DNA of 64,000 nt from JAUIIK01 sp963745675 (GTDB taxonomy: Bacteria; Chloroflexota; Chloroflexia; Thermomicrobiales; CFX8), in the NCBI GenBank assembly GCA_963745675.1, contig CAVUYM010000008.1:350009-414008 (forward strand). The letters run 5' to 3'. A program made the translations under genes and the position numbers. The notes under the pieces were generated by a model, which did no database searches, was not told the DNA's origin, and saw only the letters and a list, made by a program, of their open reading frames with translations. Positions 55,608 to 64,000 of the stretch are shown piece after piece; the first letter of the stretch is position 1; each line of letters opens with the position of its first letter.

Positions 55608-55715
55608 TGTCATCCTGAGCGAAGGCTTTGCGGAGTCGAAGGATCTAGCTGCGGCCGAGCCACAGGTTCGACGTCATAGATCCTTCGACTCCACTGCGTT
55701 TCGCTCAGGATGACA
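55608..55715. repeat. Long imperfect inverted repeat (CATCCTGAGCGAA family)
   Basis: The left arm (55608-55647) begins TGTCATCCTGAGCGAA and ends GGAGTCGAAGGATCTA; the right arm (55677-55715) is its reverse complement with a 7-8 base mismatched middle. This kind of palindrome is scattered in many bacterial genomes and is common in Chloroflexota draft genomes. It could fold as a 32-bp paired hairpin. Confidence 0.75.
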
Positions 55716-55776
55716 TAATGGATACTCTTTGAGCTCAATTGTCATGCTGGTTCAAAGAGGCTGTGACCTGTTCGGT

Positions 55777-55863
55777 GTAGGGACGTGATTCATCACGTCC
55801 GGTGTCCGCAACTCGCGTACGTTCGTGGAGACGAAGCGCGGGCGTGATGAATCACGCCCCTAC
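55777..55863. repeat. REP-like palindrome, copy C (complete)
   Basis: The left arm GGACGTGATTCATCACGTCC and the right arm GGCGTGATGAATCACGCC are each near-perfect hairpins, bounded by GTAGG and CCTAC. The centre contains CGCGTACGTTCG (55814-55825). The arm sequence differs from copies A and B while the plan and core stay the same. Confidence 0.75.
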
Positions 55864-55935
55864 CATGTTTATGCCATCCTCATCGTGAAACAGTACGACT
55901 CTCAACCACGTGAACAGGTGCTCGTCGAGTCAACA

Positions 55936-57165
55936 CTACACATCAAACGTCACCGGCAATGTTCTAGCGTGGCGGAATGCGAAGCCGCGCGCCCAGTCGA
56001 CTTCGTCCGACACCAGTTGCATATTCGGGCAGCGCTGGATCGCTGACAGGACGGCGATCTGGGAGACGTTGCGGGCCAGTGCCGAGCCGAGGCAGAAGTG
56101 CGGGCCATGGGCGAAGGTCAGGTGGCGGTTGGGGCGGCGGTCGATCACATAGGTGTCGGCATTCTCGAACTGGTCTGGATCGCGGTTGGCCGAGGCGATC
56201 ATGAGATTGACGTTGTCACCGGCCTTGATCTGGCGTCCGTGGAGTTCCATATCCTCGGTCGCGACGCGGCTCGTCGTCATCACCGGGCTCTCGTAGCGCA
56301 TCACCTCTTCGACGGCAGTCCGAATCAGATCGGGCTCGGCGAGCAATCTGGCACGGTCTTCGGGGTGTCGAGCGAGCGTAAGAATCGAGTTGCCGATCAG
56401 GTGGGCGGTCGAGTTGTTGCCGCCGATCAGGATGGCGACGACCATGACGACCATCTCGTTCAGCGTAAGCTGGTCGCCTGCTTCTTCGGCCTGCACCAGT
56501 TCGGTCAGCAGGTCCTCCTGCGGATCCTGTCGCTTTTGCTCGATGATCTCTTCCAGGTATGCCTTCATCTCGAGCATGCTGGCCTGACCCTCGCGCATGA
56601 CCGTGACGCGGTCGCCTGTACCGAGGCGGTCATAGATCAGCACCTGGGCGCGTGCCCAGCGGGTGAAATCCTGCTGGCGATCCTGGGGAATCCCGAGCGT
56701 GTCGGCGATCGTCCACCCGGGTAGAGGCGTCGCGAAATCGGCCATGACGTCCATCGTGCCGTCCCGCGCGCGATGATCTCGATCGAGGAAGCGGTCGCAG
56801 AACATCTGGATGCGGTCACGCCGTCCGGCGGCGGCACGGGCCGAAAATGCTTTCATCACGAGCGTCCGCAAGCGCGTGTGCTTTGGCGGGTCGCTCAGCA
56901 GCATGCGGTCACCGAGCACCTCACGCAGCGGCTGGAGTTCCTCTTGCACGTCCGGCGGAAGGACGGCGAAGGTGGCGTCGATGCGTTGCGATGACATCCT
57001 CGGGTCGGTGAAGAGCGCGACGCAGTCCTCGAAGCGAGTCACGAGCCAGGCATTGCCGTTCCAGAAGACAGGATCGTTCTCTCGAAGGTCCTTCAGAATC
57101 GGATAGGGATTCGCCTGCACTGCTGGGTCGGTGAAATCGATCTTGACCGTCGGAGTTGTTGCCAT
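55936..57165 (-). CDS. Cytochrome P450
   Basis: A 409-residue soluble bacterial P450. The haem loop is LTFAHGPHFCLGSALARN with the ligand Cys near residue 358. Also seen are the ExxR region EEVMRYESPVMTTSRVA in place (Glu-x-x-Arg as EVMR), the I-helix VAILIGGNNSTAHLIGN, where the usual acid-Thr pair is Asn-Ser-Thr, and the N-terminal NPYPILKDLRENDPVFW. No redox partner gene is adjacent. It probably hydroxylates a small hydrophobic compound; the oxygen-activation helix change is worth noting. Intact, monocistronic. Confidence 0.93.
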   Translation of the reverse strand: MATTPTVKIDFTDPAVQANPYPILKDLRENDPVFWNGNAWLVTRFEDCVALFTDPRMSSQRIDATFAVLPPDVQEELQPLREVLGDRMLLSDPPKHTRLRTLVMKAFSARAAAGRRDRIQMFCDRFLDRDHRARDGTMDVMADFATPLPGWTIADTLGIPQDRQQDFTRWARAQVLIYDRLGTGDRVTVMREGQASMLEMKAYLEEIIEQKRQDPQEDLLTELVQAEEAGDQLTLNEMVVMVVAILIGGNNSTAHLIGNSILTLARHPEDRARLLAEPDLIRTAVEEVMRYESPVMTTSRVATEDMELHGRQIKAGDNVNLMIASANRDPDQFENADTYVIDRRPNRHLTFAHGPHFCLGSALARNVSQIAVLSAIQRCPNMQLVSDEVDWARGFAFRHARTLPVTFDV

Positions 57166-57231
57166 CTGCTCGCGCCTCTCGTGGATGAGTAATTAGCGGC
57201 AGTATAGCGAGGAATGGGATTTGTATAGAAG

Positions 57232-58320
57232 CTAAGAGGCCAGCTGATCGGCGCGAAGCTGTCCGCAGGCGGCGGCGATGTCGAGGCCGCGGGAGTAGCG
57301 GATGGTGGCCGGGATTCCGGCTTCCTCGAGGACGGCGACGAAGCGCTCGGTGCCCTGCTGGGTCGGACGCTCGTAGGGCGCGCCGGGAGTCGGGTTGTAG
57401 GGGATGACGTTGACGTGGCAGCGCAGGCCGAAGAGCAGTTCGGCCAGTTCGCGTGCTTGCTCGTCGCTGCTGTTGATGCCGTTCATCAACGCATATTCGA
57501 ACGATACCCGTCGATGGGTCCGCCCGATGTACCGTCGCACCGCCGCGATCAGATGATTCAGCGGCCAGCGATCGTTGATCGGCACCAGTGATGAGCGCAA
57601 TTCGTCGTTTGCGGCATGGATCGAGACGGCCAGATTGACCTGATAGGGCTCTTCGGCCAGCTTCTCGATGAAGGGCACGATGCCTGAGGTCGAGATCGTG
57701 ATCCGTCGCGCTCCGAAGTCGAAGCCCTCATGATCGTTGAGGATGCCGACGAACTTCATCGTTGCGGCGTAGTTGTGGAAGGGCTCGCCCATGCCCATCA
57801 TGACGAGATTCGTCAGTGGTCTACCGCGCTCTTCGGCTCTACGGGCCATGTCGACGGCTTGATAGACCATCTCGCCGGTCGTCAGGTTGCGTTGCAGGCC
57901 GCCCATGCCGGTCGCGCAGAAGGAGCAGCCGACGGCGCAGCCAACCTGGCAGGAGACACAGACCGTCGCCCGGTTCGGATAGAACATCAGGACCGTCTCG
58001 ATCAGATGACCGTCCTTGCCCCGATAGAGCATCTTCAACGTCTCGTCGACATCGGTCCAGAGTTCGCGGACCGCTTCGAGCGGCCTGATCGAAAGCTCGG
58101 CAGCCAGTTGATCGCGTAGAACGGCCGGCAGATTCACCATCTCGTCGTAGCTACTGACCCGCTGGCGGTAGAGCCAGCCCCAGATCTGGCGTGCGCGATA
58201 GGCAGGATGGCGATGCTCCGCGCACCATGCTTCGATCTCTTCGAGCGTCAGATCGTAGACCGAAGTTAGATCCGCTTTGCGCGATTGCGGTTGGATTGTG
58301 AGTTCCTGGTTCGTATTCAT
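57232..58320 (-). CDS. rlmN: 23S rRNA (adenine2503-C2)-methyltransferase RlmN
   Basis: About 362 residues from ATG 58320. The radical SAM cluster motif is CQVGCAVGCSFCATGMGGLQ (CxxxCxxC). Family marks are LVMMGMGEPFHNYAATM, RRITISTSGIVPFIEKLAEE, VNLAVSIHAANDELRSSLVP and INSSDEQARELAELL, with the C-terminal Cys near GLDIAAACGQL that carries the methylene bridge. The enzyme methylates A2503 of 23S rRNA and also tRNA A37. The frame stays open upstream of 58320, but that part belongs to the nuclease gene in another frame. Confidence 0.95.
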   Translation of the reverse strand: MNTNQELTIQPQSRKADLTSVYDLTLEEIEAWCAEHRHPAYRARQIWGWLYRQRVSSYDEMVNLPAVLRDQLAAELSIRPLEAVRELWTDVDETLKMLYRGKDGHLIETVLMFYPNRATVCVSCQVGCAVGCSFCATGMGGLQRNLTTGEMVYQAVDMARRAEERGRPLTNLVMMGMGEPFHNYAATMKFVGILNDHEGFDFGARRITISTSGIVPFIEKLAEEPYQVNLAVSIHAANDELRSSLVPINDRWPLNHLIAAVRRYIGRTHRRVSFEYALMNGINSSDEQARELAELLFGLRCHVNVIPYNPTPGAPYERPTQQGTERFVAVLEEAGIPATIRYSRGLDIAAACGQLRADQLAS

Positions 58321-58402
58321 GCTGTCAAGGATACCGCCCGATGGGATCACCATATTTGACGAGGGCACAAATGCCATTTCATATGTTGTTTGCTGTGCGT
58401 CG

Positions 58403-59319
58403 TTAGGTGGTCTGGTTGCCGTCGAAGGTATCCATTGACGAGCGACCAGCATCGCCCCAATCGAGTATTTTAGGACAGAGCGATGCTGGTGTTGGAACTT
58501 GCCTAAGCGGCCGGATGCCGGATTTGCCTGATGCGGCGAGTTCTTCGAGGATAGGACGTAGCTCGTCGACCGAACCTCTCGCTGCTTGCGCAGGACAGCG
58601 GTGGCGAGAGTAGGGACACCACCCACACAGGGGTGACGAAGTTGGTATCCGCTCGTCGCCTTGAATGCCGTCGATACCGTGAGGATGGCCTCCACGTGGG
58701 CTCACACGTCTTTGTAAGCTCGCGGCTCGACGTCTGAACCGCCTCTGGATGGTGGTTGTGATCGCCCAGCTCGATCGTGATTCCGTAGTTGGCCGCGACT
58801 ACGATTCGTGACGGAGGAAGAGTTGTTGGATCGCGTTTTCCCGCGCACTCTGCCTTGCAATCGATGATCTCAAGGATTCCATCATCGTGCTTGACCACAA
58901 GGTCGACTTTGGCGCGCAGGATGGTGGTCCAGGAATTCGGGGGCGGTAGGAGATGACTCATCACGAGGATCTCGCCGGTTGTGGCGATCTCCCGGAGCCG
59001 TTCCCTCCCACTTGACCCCCTGCACTACCTGGTCGATGTCTTACGCCATCCGGGCTTGAGCGCGTCCGGTCTTCGCGACCGGTAGCGCACGCTTTACAAG
59101 CTACGCGGACATCATCGCGGAACGGCTGTCCCTGCTGGAACGGGCGAGCATCCCCGGCCAGCACCTCATGCAGCGCGATGCCGCGAAGGAGTGGCCTTAC
59201 GTCGCCGTCCACCTTGGTGCGGTCCTCGTACTGATGCTTGTACCAGCGGGGCACCTGCAGGAAGCGGTCAATGCAATTCGGGAACAACTGGAGTTGGCGG
59301 GACGGAAGATTGGCCATTT
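58403..59319 (-). pseudogene. PD-(D/E)XK nuclease, RecB/Cas4-like (two or more frameshifts)
   Basis: Reading down from ATG 59319: MANLPSRQLQLFPNCIDRFL and RGIALHEVLAG (the GxAxH motif), then after a frame change ILRAKVDLVVKHDDGILEII-DCKAE (the D...DxK active site), and after another, SPLCGWCPYSRHRCPAQAAR, a Cys cluster as at the end of RecB/Cas4-type nucleases that may bind a 4Fe-4S cluster. This order matches a complete single-domain nuclease of about 300 residues. Frame changes lie near 59070 and 58700. It may be intact in the real genome if these are sequencing errors. No cas genes or repeats are nearby. Confidence 0.6.
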
Positions 59320-59683
59320 GGCCTCCTGAATTCTTGGAATGGAGGTCCCGCAGCATGAGGGTAAACTGGACAAGGCGTACGCATCCATGACGGGCCAACT
59401 CGGAATCGCGATAGTGGTTGCAGATGAAGCAGTCGGTGTTGGCGCATCGACTGCTTTTCTATGTGGTCCACGTGGCGGCCCTCGATCCTGCTGGTCCCTG
59501 GTATCTTCGCCTTCGTTATCTCCAGAATCGACTTGCCTGAGAAGATTGTCGACATCGTCGCGGACCACGGGGGCCTGGGCACTTAGACGATCCCTCACAT
59601 AATCGAGATGCTCTCATCTGGCCATCTATACAGTGTGGCATGTTCTCTGAGGAGCTATCGCGGCCTCCCCGACCGTCACAAGT

Positions 59684-60186
59684 TCAGATCAGCCGTTCAT
59701 AAGCGAGATATTTCGCAATGGAGATTATCCGCCCCAATTCAGTCTCCCAGAATTCACGAGGAACCTGATAGTCGTCAGCCATGGGTGCCCAGAACAGCAA
59801 CTGCAGGACGAAGTCGATTCTCTCGTTGATTTGAACTTTGGGTTCCTTGCGTTCACCGTACGCCAATTCCAAGAAGACATTTAGGTCATTACCCAATCGA
59901 CCATTTCGCAATTCCTCGATCTTCAAAGGGCGGTGATCACCTGGGAAAAGCGACGACTCGAGATGGTGATGAACTGAGTACACTCGTCGTAAAGCATCAT
60001 CCACCGCTTCTTTGGCCTGGGTTCTCGGCGGCAACGAAGCGCTAGTGAGTGCGGATTCGATATCAGAAACACGCATACGGCGTGATCGACCCCTTTGACG
60101 AGTCTCAATTCTCCACGCTCGATAAGTCTTGCAATCACATACCGGCTCGATGGTAGCGCCGTAAAGCTTCGGTGATATTGATCCAT
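59684..60186 (-). CDS. Excisionase-like HTH protein with helical C-terminal domain (one frameshift)
   Basis: From ATG 60186 the first frame reads LPSSRYVIARLIERGELRLV-KGVDHAV; one extra base near 60085 joins it to MRVSDIESALTSASLPPRTQ. Together these match the HTH_17/excisionase pattern (helix-turn-helix, G, then a strand and DIE-x-AL). A 120-residue helical domain follows, ending LGRIISIAKYLAYERLI. Such genes occur on mobile elements and in toxin-antitoxin pairs. About 167 residues in all. The partner, if any, may be the nuclease remnant downstream. No family known for the C-terminal part. Confidence 0.5.
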
Positions 60187-60739
60187 TCTTCCTTGGTTAC
60201 CATCGGTCCGCATTTCTATTGGAAAACTGCAACGCACATAGTGTACGTTACTCTTTTACATTAATCAAGCACCTGTCTGCGGACCACTCACAGAAAGGCG
60301 AATAGTTTCAATCAACTGGTCATCGAGGTGCGGGAGAGAGGGCTCTGGGTTGACAACATCTTGAGTTTTTCGCACCAATGCCTTACGATCTGCCGTGGAG
60401 ATCGACTTGATCTCCCTACAACCGCTCTAGAAAGCGGGGGCCTGATGAACAACCAGACAGCTTTGGCCAGGGTGCTTGCCGGCGATTGCGTCAGCTAGCT
60501 GACAGGTTGTGCATCGACATGGGCCTGACACTTCAGTCCCTCCTGAATTGATCCCAACCTCCAGCTAGCCGCCGCAACGATCGTCGTTGCCGCTTTTTGC
60601 CGGTCTTCATAGCCCGGTACGCTATTTGCATGAACAAAACTGGAGGATCTTTTGAGACATGAACTGAGCTTCGCGGCCGCCGTTGCGGCTGTCAATACAC
60701 CCTGTAAACCGCAACATTTAGCCACAGGAGCTCTCTTAT
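60187..60739. other. Intergenic region, no gene seen
   Basis: Open frames here lack starts and motifs. Short palindromes (CAGCTAGCTG at about 60490, CCGCT-ctagaa-AGCGG at about 60422) have no evident role. Confidence 0.5.
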
Positions 60740-61243
60740 ATGGGATCACTGCGTGGACATCACGCACAAGACGTTTACGACGCTTATGACGAATACGACG
60801 ATATTCACAGCCACTTCGAGAGGAAACGCCAACACCATCCGGCGTCGACCCTTTCGCTGGAACCCGAAGGGATGCCGCGCGCGTTACGACGCAGCCAGCC
60901 CAGCGAGTCGTTCAAGTGCCACAACTGCAAGGCCTTCATCGGCATGCCGTTGACCGGCGGACGACATCGCAACCATTGCCCGAACTGTCTCTGGTCGCTG
61001 CACGTCGACCTCAAGACACCGGGCGACCGGGCCAGCGAGTGCCGTTCGCTGATGGAGCCGGTCGGCGTTCTGGCACGCCGCAATGGCGAGCAGGCCGTCG
61101 TCCATCGCTGCCGTGGCTGCGACATCGACCGCCACTGCCGGGTTGCCGCCGACGACAACCCGCTGCTGCTGATGAAGCTGCCGCTAGAGGCCCAGAACGT
61201 TGCTATCGAAGCCGTTCCCGGCGAACGCGTCGGGGTGGCATAG
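60740..61243 (+). CDS. RNHCP-domain zinc-ribbon-like protein
   Basis: A 167-residue protein from ATG 60740 after CAGGAG. The N-terminal 45 residues are acidic and His-rich (DVYDAYDEYDDIHSHFERKR). The RNHCP domain follows: SFKCHNCKAFIGMPLTGGRH and RNHCPNCLWSLHVDLKTPGD, with further Cys/His in VVHRCRGCDIDRHCRVAADD. Six or more Cys suggest one or two zinc sites. The function of RNHCP proteins is not known; RNA binding has been suggested because of the zinc-ribbon form. Confidence 0.85.
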   Translation: MGSLRGHHAQDVYDAYDEYDDIHSHFERKRQHHPASTLSLEPEGMPRALRRSQPSESFKCHNCKAFIGMPLTGGRHRNHCPNCLWSLHVDLKTPGDRASECRSLMEPVGVLARRNGEQAVVHRCRGCDIDRHCRVAADDNPLLLMKLPLEAQNVAIEAVPGERVGVA

Positions 61244-61258
61244 CCTATCGCTCTCAAG

Positions 61259-61291
61259 CCTCTCTCTGTTGTCCAAGCGACCGGAGAGAGG
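61259..61291 (+). terminator. Hairpin after the RNHCP gene
   Basis: CCTCTCTC (61259-61266) and GAGAGAGG (61284-61291) form an 8-bp stem with a 17-base loop shortly after the stop at 61243. No T-run, so a modest candidate. Confidence 0.35.
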
Positions 61292-61344
61292 TTCGAGAAC
61301 CCTTATCAGGAGATTGACTTCAATGACTCCTTGACGGGAAACTA

Positions 61345-61875
61345 TGAGACATCTGTCACCTTCCAGCCGAATCTGTTGACCTCATCGCCCAGATCGACCG
61401 TTCGGAATATGTCGACTATGCCTACCGGGTCGTCGATGGGAAGCTCGAACGCTATGCCGTCGATTGGGATGTGCCGACCTTTCGAACGGAGGGATCGGGT
61501 GGGCACACACTTCAGTCACAGATCAATAAATGGCGACCGGTGGTTGAGGGCGGCGGTACTCTGCTTGCCGCTTTCGATGGCGAAGAACTAGCCGGGATTT
61601 GCATCGTCGTCGCGGAACTCGAACCGCAGATGGCCTGGTTGGCCTATATGCACGTCAGCCGTCTCTATCGGCGTCGCGGCGTTGGCGGGTTGCTCTGGGA
61701 TGAAGCCGAACGAATTGCTCGCGAAAGTGGAGCGACTTCGATGTACGTCTCGGCAATTCCGAGCGGACCGGCCATCGATTTTTACACCGGTCACGGTTGC
61801 CAGCCAGTTGAGAAACCGCATCCTGAGCTATTCGCCGACGAGCCGGAGGATATCCACCTGATCAAGCGGCTCTAG
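61345..61875 (+). CDS. GNAT acetyltransferase (frameshift near the start)
   Basis: The main frame reads SVDLIAQIDRSEYVDYAYRV and DGKLERYAVDWDVPTFRTEG before the ATG at 61471, so the gene starts earlier; MRHL at 61345 joined by a one-base change gives a normal N-terminus. The acetyl-CoA loop is VSRLYRRRGVGGLLWDEAER and the C-terminal part DFYTGHGCQPVEKPHPELF is typical of small-molecule GNATs. About 176 residues. Substrate unknown. Confidence 0.75.
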
Positions 61876-61995
61876 CCATCGCACAGAACAGTTCAATGGT
61901 TGTTGGCCTGAGGTTGGAATTAGCAGCGTCTGCTAGTCAGGCAAGGTGATGCCCAGACCGAACTACAATGGCGGCAAAGAAGGGAACGAAATTCT

Positions 61996-62793
61996 ATGTC
62001 CATCAACTGGTCATCACTCGAATCTGCCGTCATAGCTGCCGGGGAGCAGGCAACCGTCGGCGTGGCTGTCATCGCGCCTGATGGTTCGACCTGGTCGCAC
62101 AACGGCGACCACCAATTCCGGGCGGCAAGCACGGTCAAGATCGGGATCATGGTCGAGATCTACCGCAAGATCGAACGCGGCGAACTGGCGCTCGACGATG
62201 TCTATACCCTCAACCGTTCGGACAAGACGCCCGGCAGCGGCGTGCTGACGCACATGCACGGCGGCATCCAGCTGACGCTGGCCGACATCCTCTATCTGAT
62301 GATGTCGATCAGTGACAACACCGCGACAAACTATCTGATCGATCTCGGGGAGTTTGCGGCGATCAACACGACAATGCAGGAACTCGGCATGGAGAACTCG
62401 GTCCTTGCCCGCAAGATGGCAGGCCGCTCAGCCGCGAACCCCGACCTCGAGAACTGGGCTGCGCCGGACGACTACGCCCGTTCGATCCAGGCCATCCTCG
62501 ACGGTACTGCGGCATCACCCGCTTCGTGTGAGGCGATGATCGCGACGCTCGAAAAGCAGCAGAATGGACGCCGCATCGGACGCAACGCTCCGGTTGGAGA
62601 GGGCTGTAGCTGGGGATCGAAGACCGGTTCGCTTGAGGGTGTCTGCAACGACGTTGGCTTCATCAAGACGCCGGACGGCACGCTGATCATCGCCGTCTTC
62701 ACCAGCGGTGTCCCGGACCAGATCGCAGGCGAGCAGATCATCGCCGACATCACGAAGGCAGCGCTTGAAACAACCGGACTCGCATCGAACTGA
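61996..62793 (+). CDS. Class-A-beta-lactamase-fold serine hydrolase, no signal peptide
   Basis: A 265-residue serine hydrolase with the penicillin-binding motifs Ser45-x-x-Lys48 (AASTVKIG), Ser106-Asp107-Asn108 (MSISDNTATN) and Lys209-Thr210-Gly211 (SKTG). There is no export signal, so it probably acts in the cytosol, unlike true beta-lactamases. The omega-loop Glu is not clearly in place (NPDLENWAAPDDY). It may be an esterase or peptidase. The stop overlaps the sulfatase start by one base, pointing to joint expression. Confidence 0.85.
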   Translation: MSINWSSLESAVIAAGEQATVGVAVIAPDGSTWSHNGDHQFRAASTVKIGIMVEIYRKIERGELALDDVYTLNRSDKTPGSGVLTHMHGGIQLTLADILYLMMSISDNTATNYLIDLGEFAAINTTMQELGMENSVLARKMAGRSAANPDLENWAAPDDYARSIQAILDGTAASPASCEAMIATLEKQQNGRRIGRNAPVGEGCSWGSKTGSLEGVCNDVGFIKTPDGTLIIAVFTSGVPDQIAGEQIIADITKAALETTGLASN

Positions 62794-64000
62794 TGGAGCG
62801 TCCGAATATCGTCTATCTCCATTCGCACGATACCGGGCGCTATATCCAGCCCTATGGCTACCCGGCGGATACGCCGAATCTCCAGCGTCTCGCCGACGAA
62901 GGAGTGTCGTTTCGCGACGCGTTCAGCGCCGCGCCGACCTGCTCACCATCGCGGGCAGCGTTGCTGACCGGACAAGATGCGCATTCGAGCGGCATGCTTG
63001 GCCTGGCCCACCGCGGCTTCGCATTGCACGATCCCGGCCGCCACCTGGCTCACACGTTGCGAGTCCGCCGGATACCACACCGTCCTGGCCGGTTTTCAGC
63101 ACGTTGCGGCTGAGGAGGGGATCTCTGCCTGTGGCTACGAAGAGATCCATCTCGATCTTGAACGCGTCGAGAAGACCGCGGCCTCGTTCCTGGCTGGCCA
63201 CCCGCAGCAACCTTTCTTCCTCGACGCCGGGTTCGTCGAAACCCACCGGGTCGGGCGCTCCTTCGGTGAAAGTGCTGCGGAGGAAGCGTCAATCGAACAA
63301 ATGGCGAAGTTCGTGCAGCCGCCTTCGCCACTCCCTGACGATCCGGCCATCCGGCGTGATATGGCAGCCTTCCTGGCATCCGTTCGTCGTCTGGATCGCA
63401 AGATCGGCGTCGTTCTCGACGCACTCGATGCTGCTGGCCTGGCCGACAACACGCTCGTCATCTACACGACCGATCACGGGGTCGCCTTCCCTCGTAGCAA
63501 GGGTACGCTCACTGATCGTGGGATCGGGGTCGCGCTGATCCTGCGTGGGCCGGGAGGCTTTCGTGGTGGCAAGGCTGTCGACAGCCTCGTTTCCCATCTC
63601 GATCTCTACCCGACGCTCTGCGACGTTGCCGGGATCGAAGCGCCTCCATGGCTACAGGGCTATTCCCTCGTTCCCGTCGTGCGTGGCGAAGTGCCGTCGG
63701 TTCGGGAGGAGATCTTCGCCGAGGTTACCTTCCACGCCTCCTTCGAGCCGCAACGAGCGGTGCGTACGCAGCGCTGGAAATACATTCGTCGCTTCGGATC
63801 GCGCCGCAAGCCCGTCTTGCCAAACATCGATGACAGCCCGAGCAAAGACAGACTGATCGAGCTTGGTTGGGCCGAGCATGAGCTGGCGGACGAGGAGCTC
63901 TACGACCTCGCATTCGACCCAAACGAGGCTGACAATCTCTGCGGTCATTCGGCATCTCAGCCGAGGCTAGACGACATGCGTGGCCGTTTGGCGCGTTGGA
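62793..64000 (+). CDS. Sulfatase family protein (frameshifted, runs off the window)
   Basis: ATG 62793 starts MERPNIVYLHSHDTGRYIQP. The formylglycine motif APTCSPSRAALLTGQDAHSS (CxPSR) lies near residue 52. Near 63050 the frame changes and goes on with GYHTVLAGFQHVAAEEGISA, ADNTLVIYTTDHGVAFPRSK (Asp-His metal ligands) and ELYDLAFDPNEADNLCGHSA, ending outside the window. It should hydrolyse sulfate esters, once its Cys is matured by a formylglycine-generating enzyme. No signal peptide is seen, so the substrate may be taken up first. Confidence 0.88.

Larger units (their letters stand above)
55465..55935. other. Repeat-rich intergenic region
   Basis: No gene is seen between the DUF3604 and P450 genes, which converge. 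It holds a small hairpin (GACACCC 55594-55600 and GGGTGTC 55605-55611), the inverted repeat at 55608-55715 and REP copy C at 55777-55863. Confidence 0.6.

Noticed and set aside
60495..60767. Open frame of 90 codons on the minus strand before the RNHCP gene
   Set aside because: It overlaps the RNHCP start, has no RBS and reads as low-complexity residues; no evidence for a gene.
1..64000. tRNA, rRNA or CRISPR arrays
   Set aside because: No T-arm-like GGTTCGA-type signature in a cloverleaf context, no rRNA stretches and no regularly spaced repeats were found by eye; short RNAs may still be missed.

Overview
The window looks like a piece of a Chloroflexota chromosome, most likely Thermomicrobia/Sphaerobacter-like. 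This is an inference from gene content (F420-type LLM oxidoreductases, TIGR04076, creatininase/RraA clusters, DUF3604, RNHCP, CtpE-like ATPase), the moderately high GC, and the intergenic palindromes. No rRNA, tRNA, CRISPR array or complete insertion sequence was found. About half of the larger genes carry one or more single-base frame changes between well conserved segments, while neighbours such as pstSCAB-phoU and fabI are intact. This fits indel errors in a draft sequence better than decay, so such genes are given here as one span each.

Layout. 1-5.5 kb: an M1 peptidase lipoprotein (cut by the window edge), an alkaline-phosphatase-superfamily hydrolase, a 76-codon candidate membrane selenoprotein with an in-frame TGA and a bSECIS-like hairpin, a CtpE-like P-type ATPase and an LLM oxidoreductase. 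5.6-12.3 kb: unknown genes, a GSA-aminomutase-like aminotransferase, a copper-chaperone gene with a CsoR-type operator, a macro-domain-like protein and a coupled operon ending in an APH(6)-like kinase. 12.5-20.6 kb: a minus-strand operon of two FtsX-type permeases and two MacB/LolD-type ATPases. 20.9-25.4 kb: a Zn/Mn ABC importer pair, fabI, two cupins and two GNAT acetyltransferases. 25.5-33.4 kb: the phosphate operon pstSCAB-phoU-phoU behind a Pho-box-like repeat, running by overlaps into an IMPase-like protein, TIGR04076 and an LLM oxidoreductase.

33.5-47.8 kb is a catabolic region. It has a LacI regulator and operator, two creatininase-family hydrolases flanking an RraA-like protein, an oligopeptide-type importer lacking its ATPases, a diguanylate cyclase, an M24-fold protein with lost metal ligands, an amidase, a sarcosine-oxidase-like flavoenzyme and a second GSA-like aminotransferase. 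Together these suggest uptake and stepwise breakdown of cyclic amides and N-methyl amino acids of the creatinine type; the true substrate is unknown.

47.8-64 kb: a PolX-type protein with a ruined polymerase site but intact PHP domain, LLM, HIT, a DUF4352-like protein, RpiB, DUF3604, palindromic repeats, a cytochrome P450, RlmN, a broken RecB/Cas4-like nuclease next to an excisionase-like HTH gene, RNHCP, GNAT, a cytoplasmic class-A-beta-lactamase-fold protein and a sulfatase cut by the window end.
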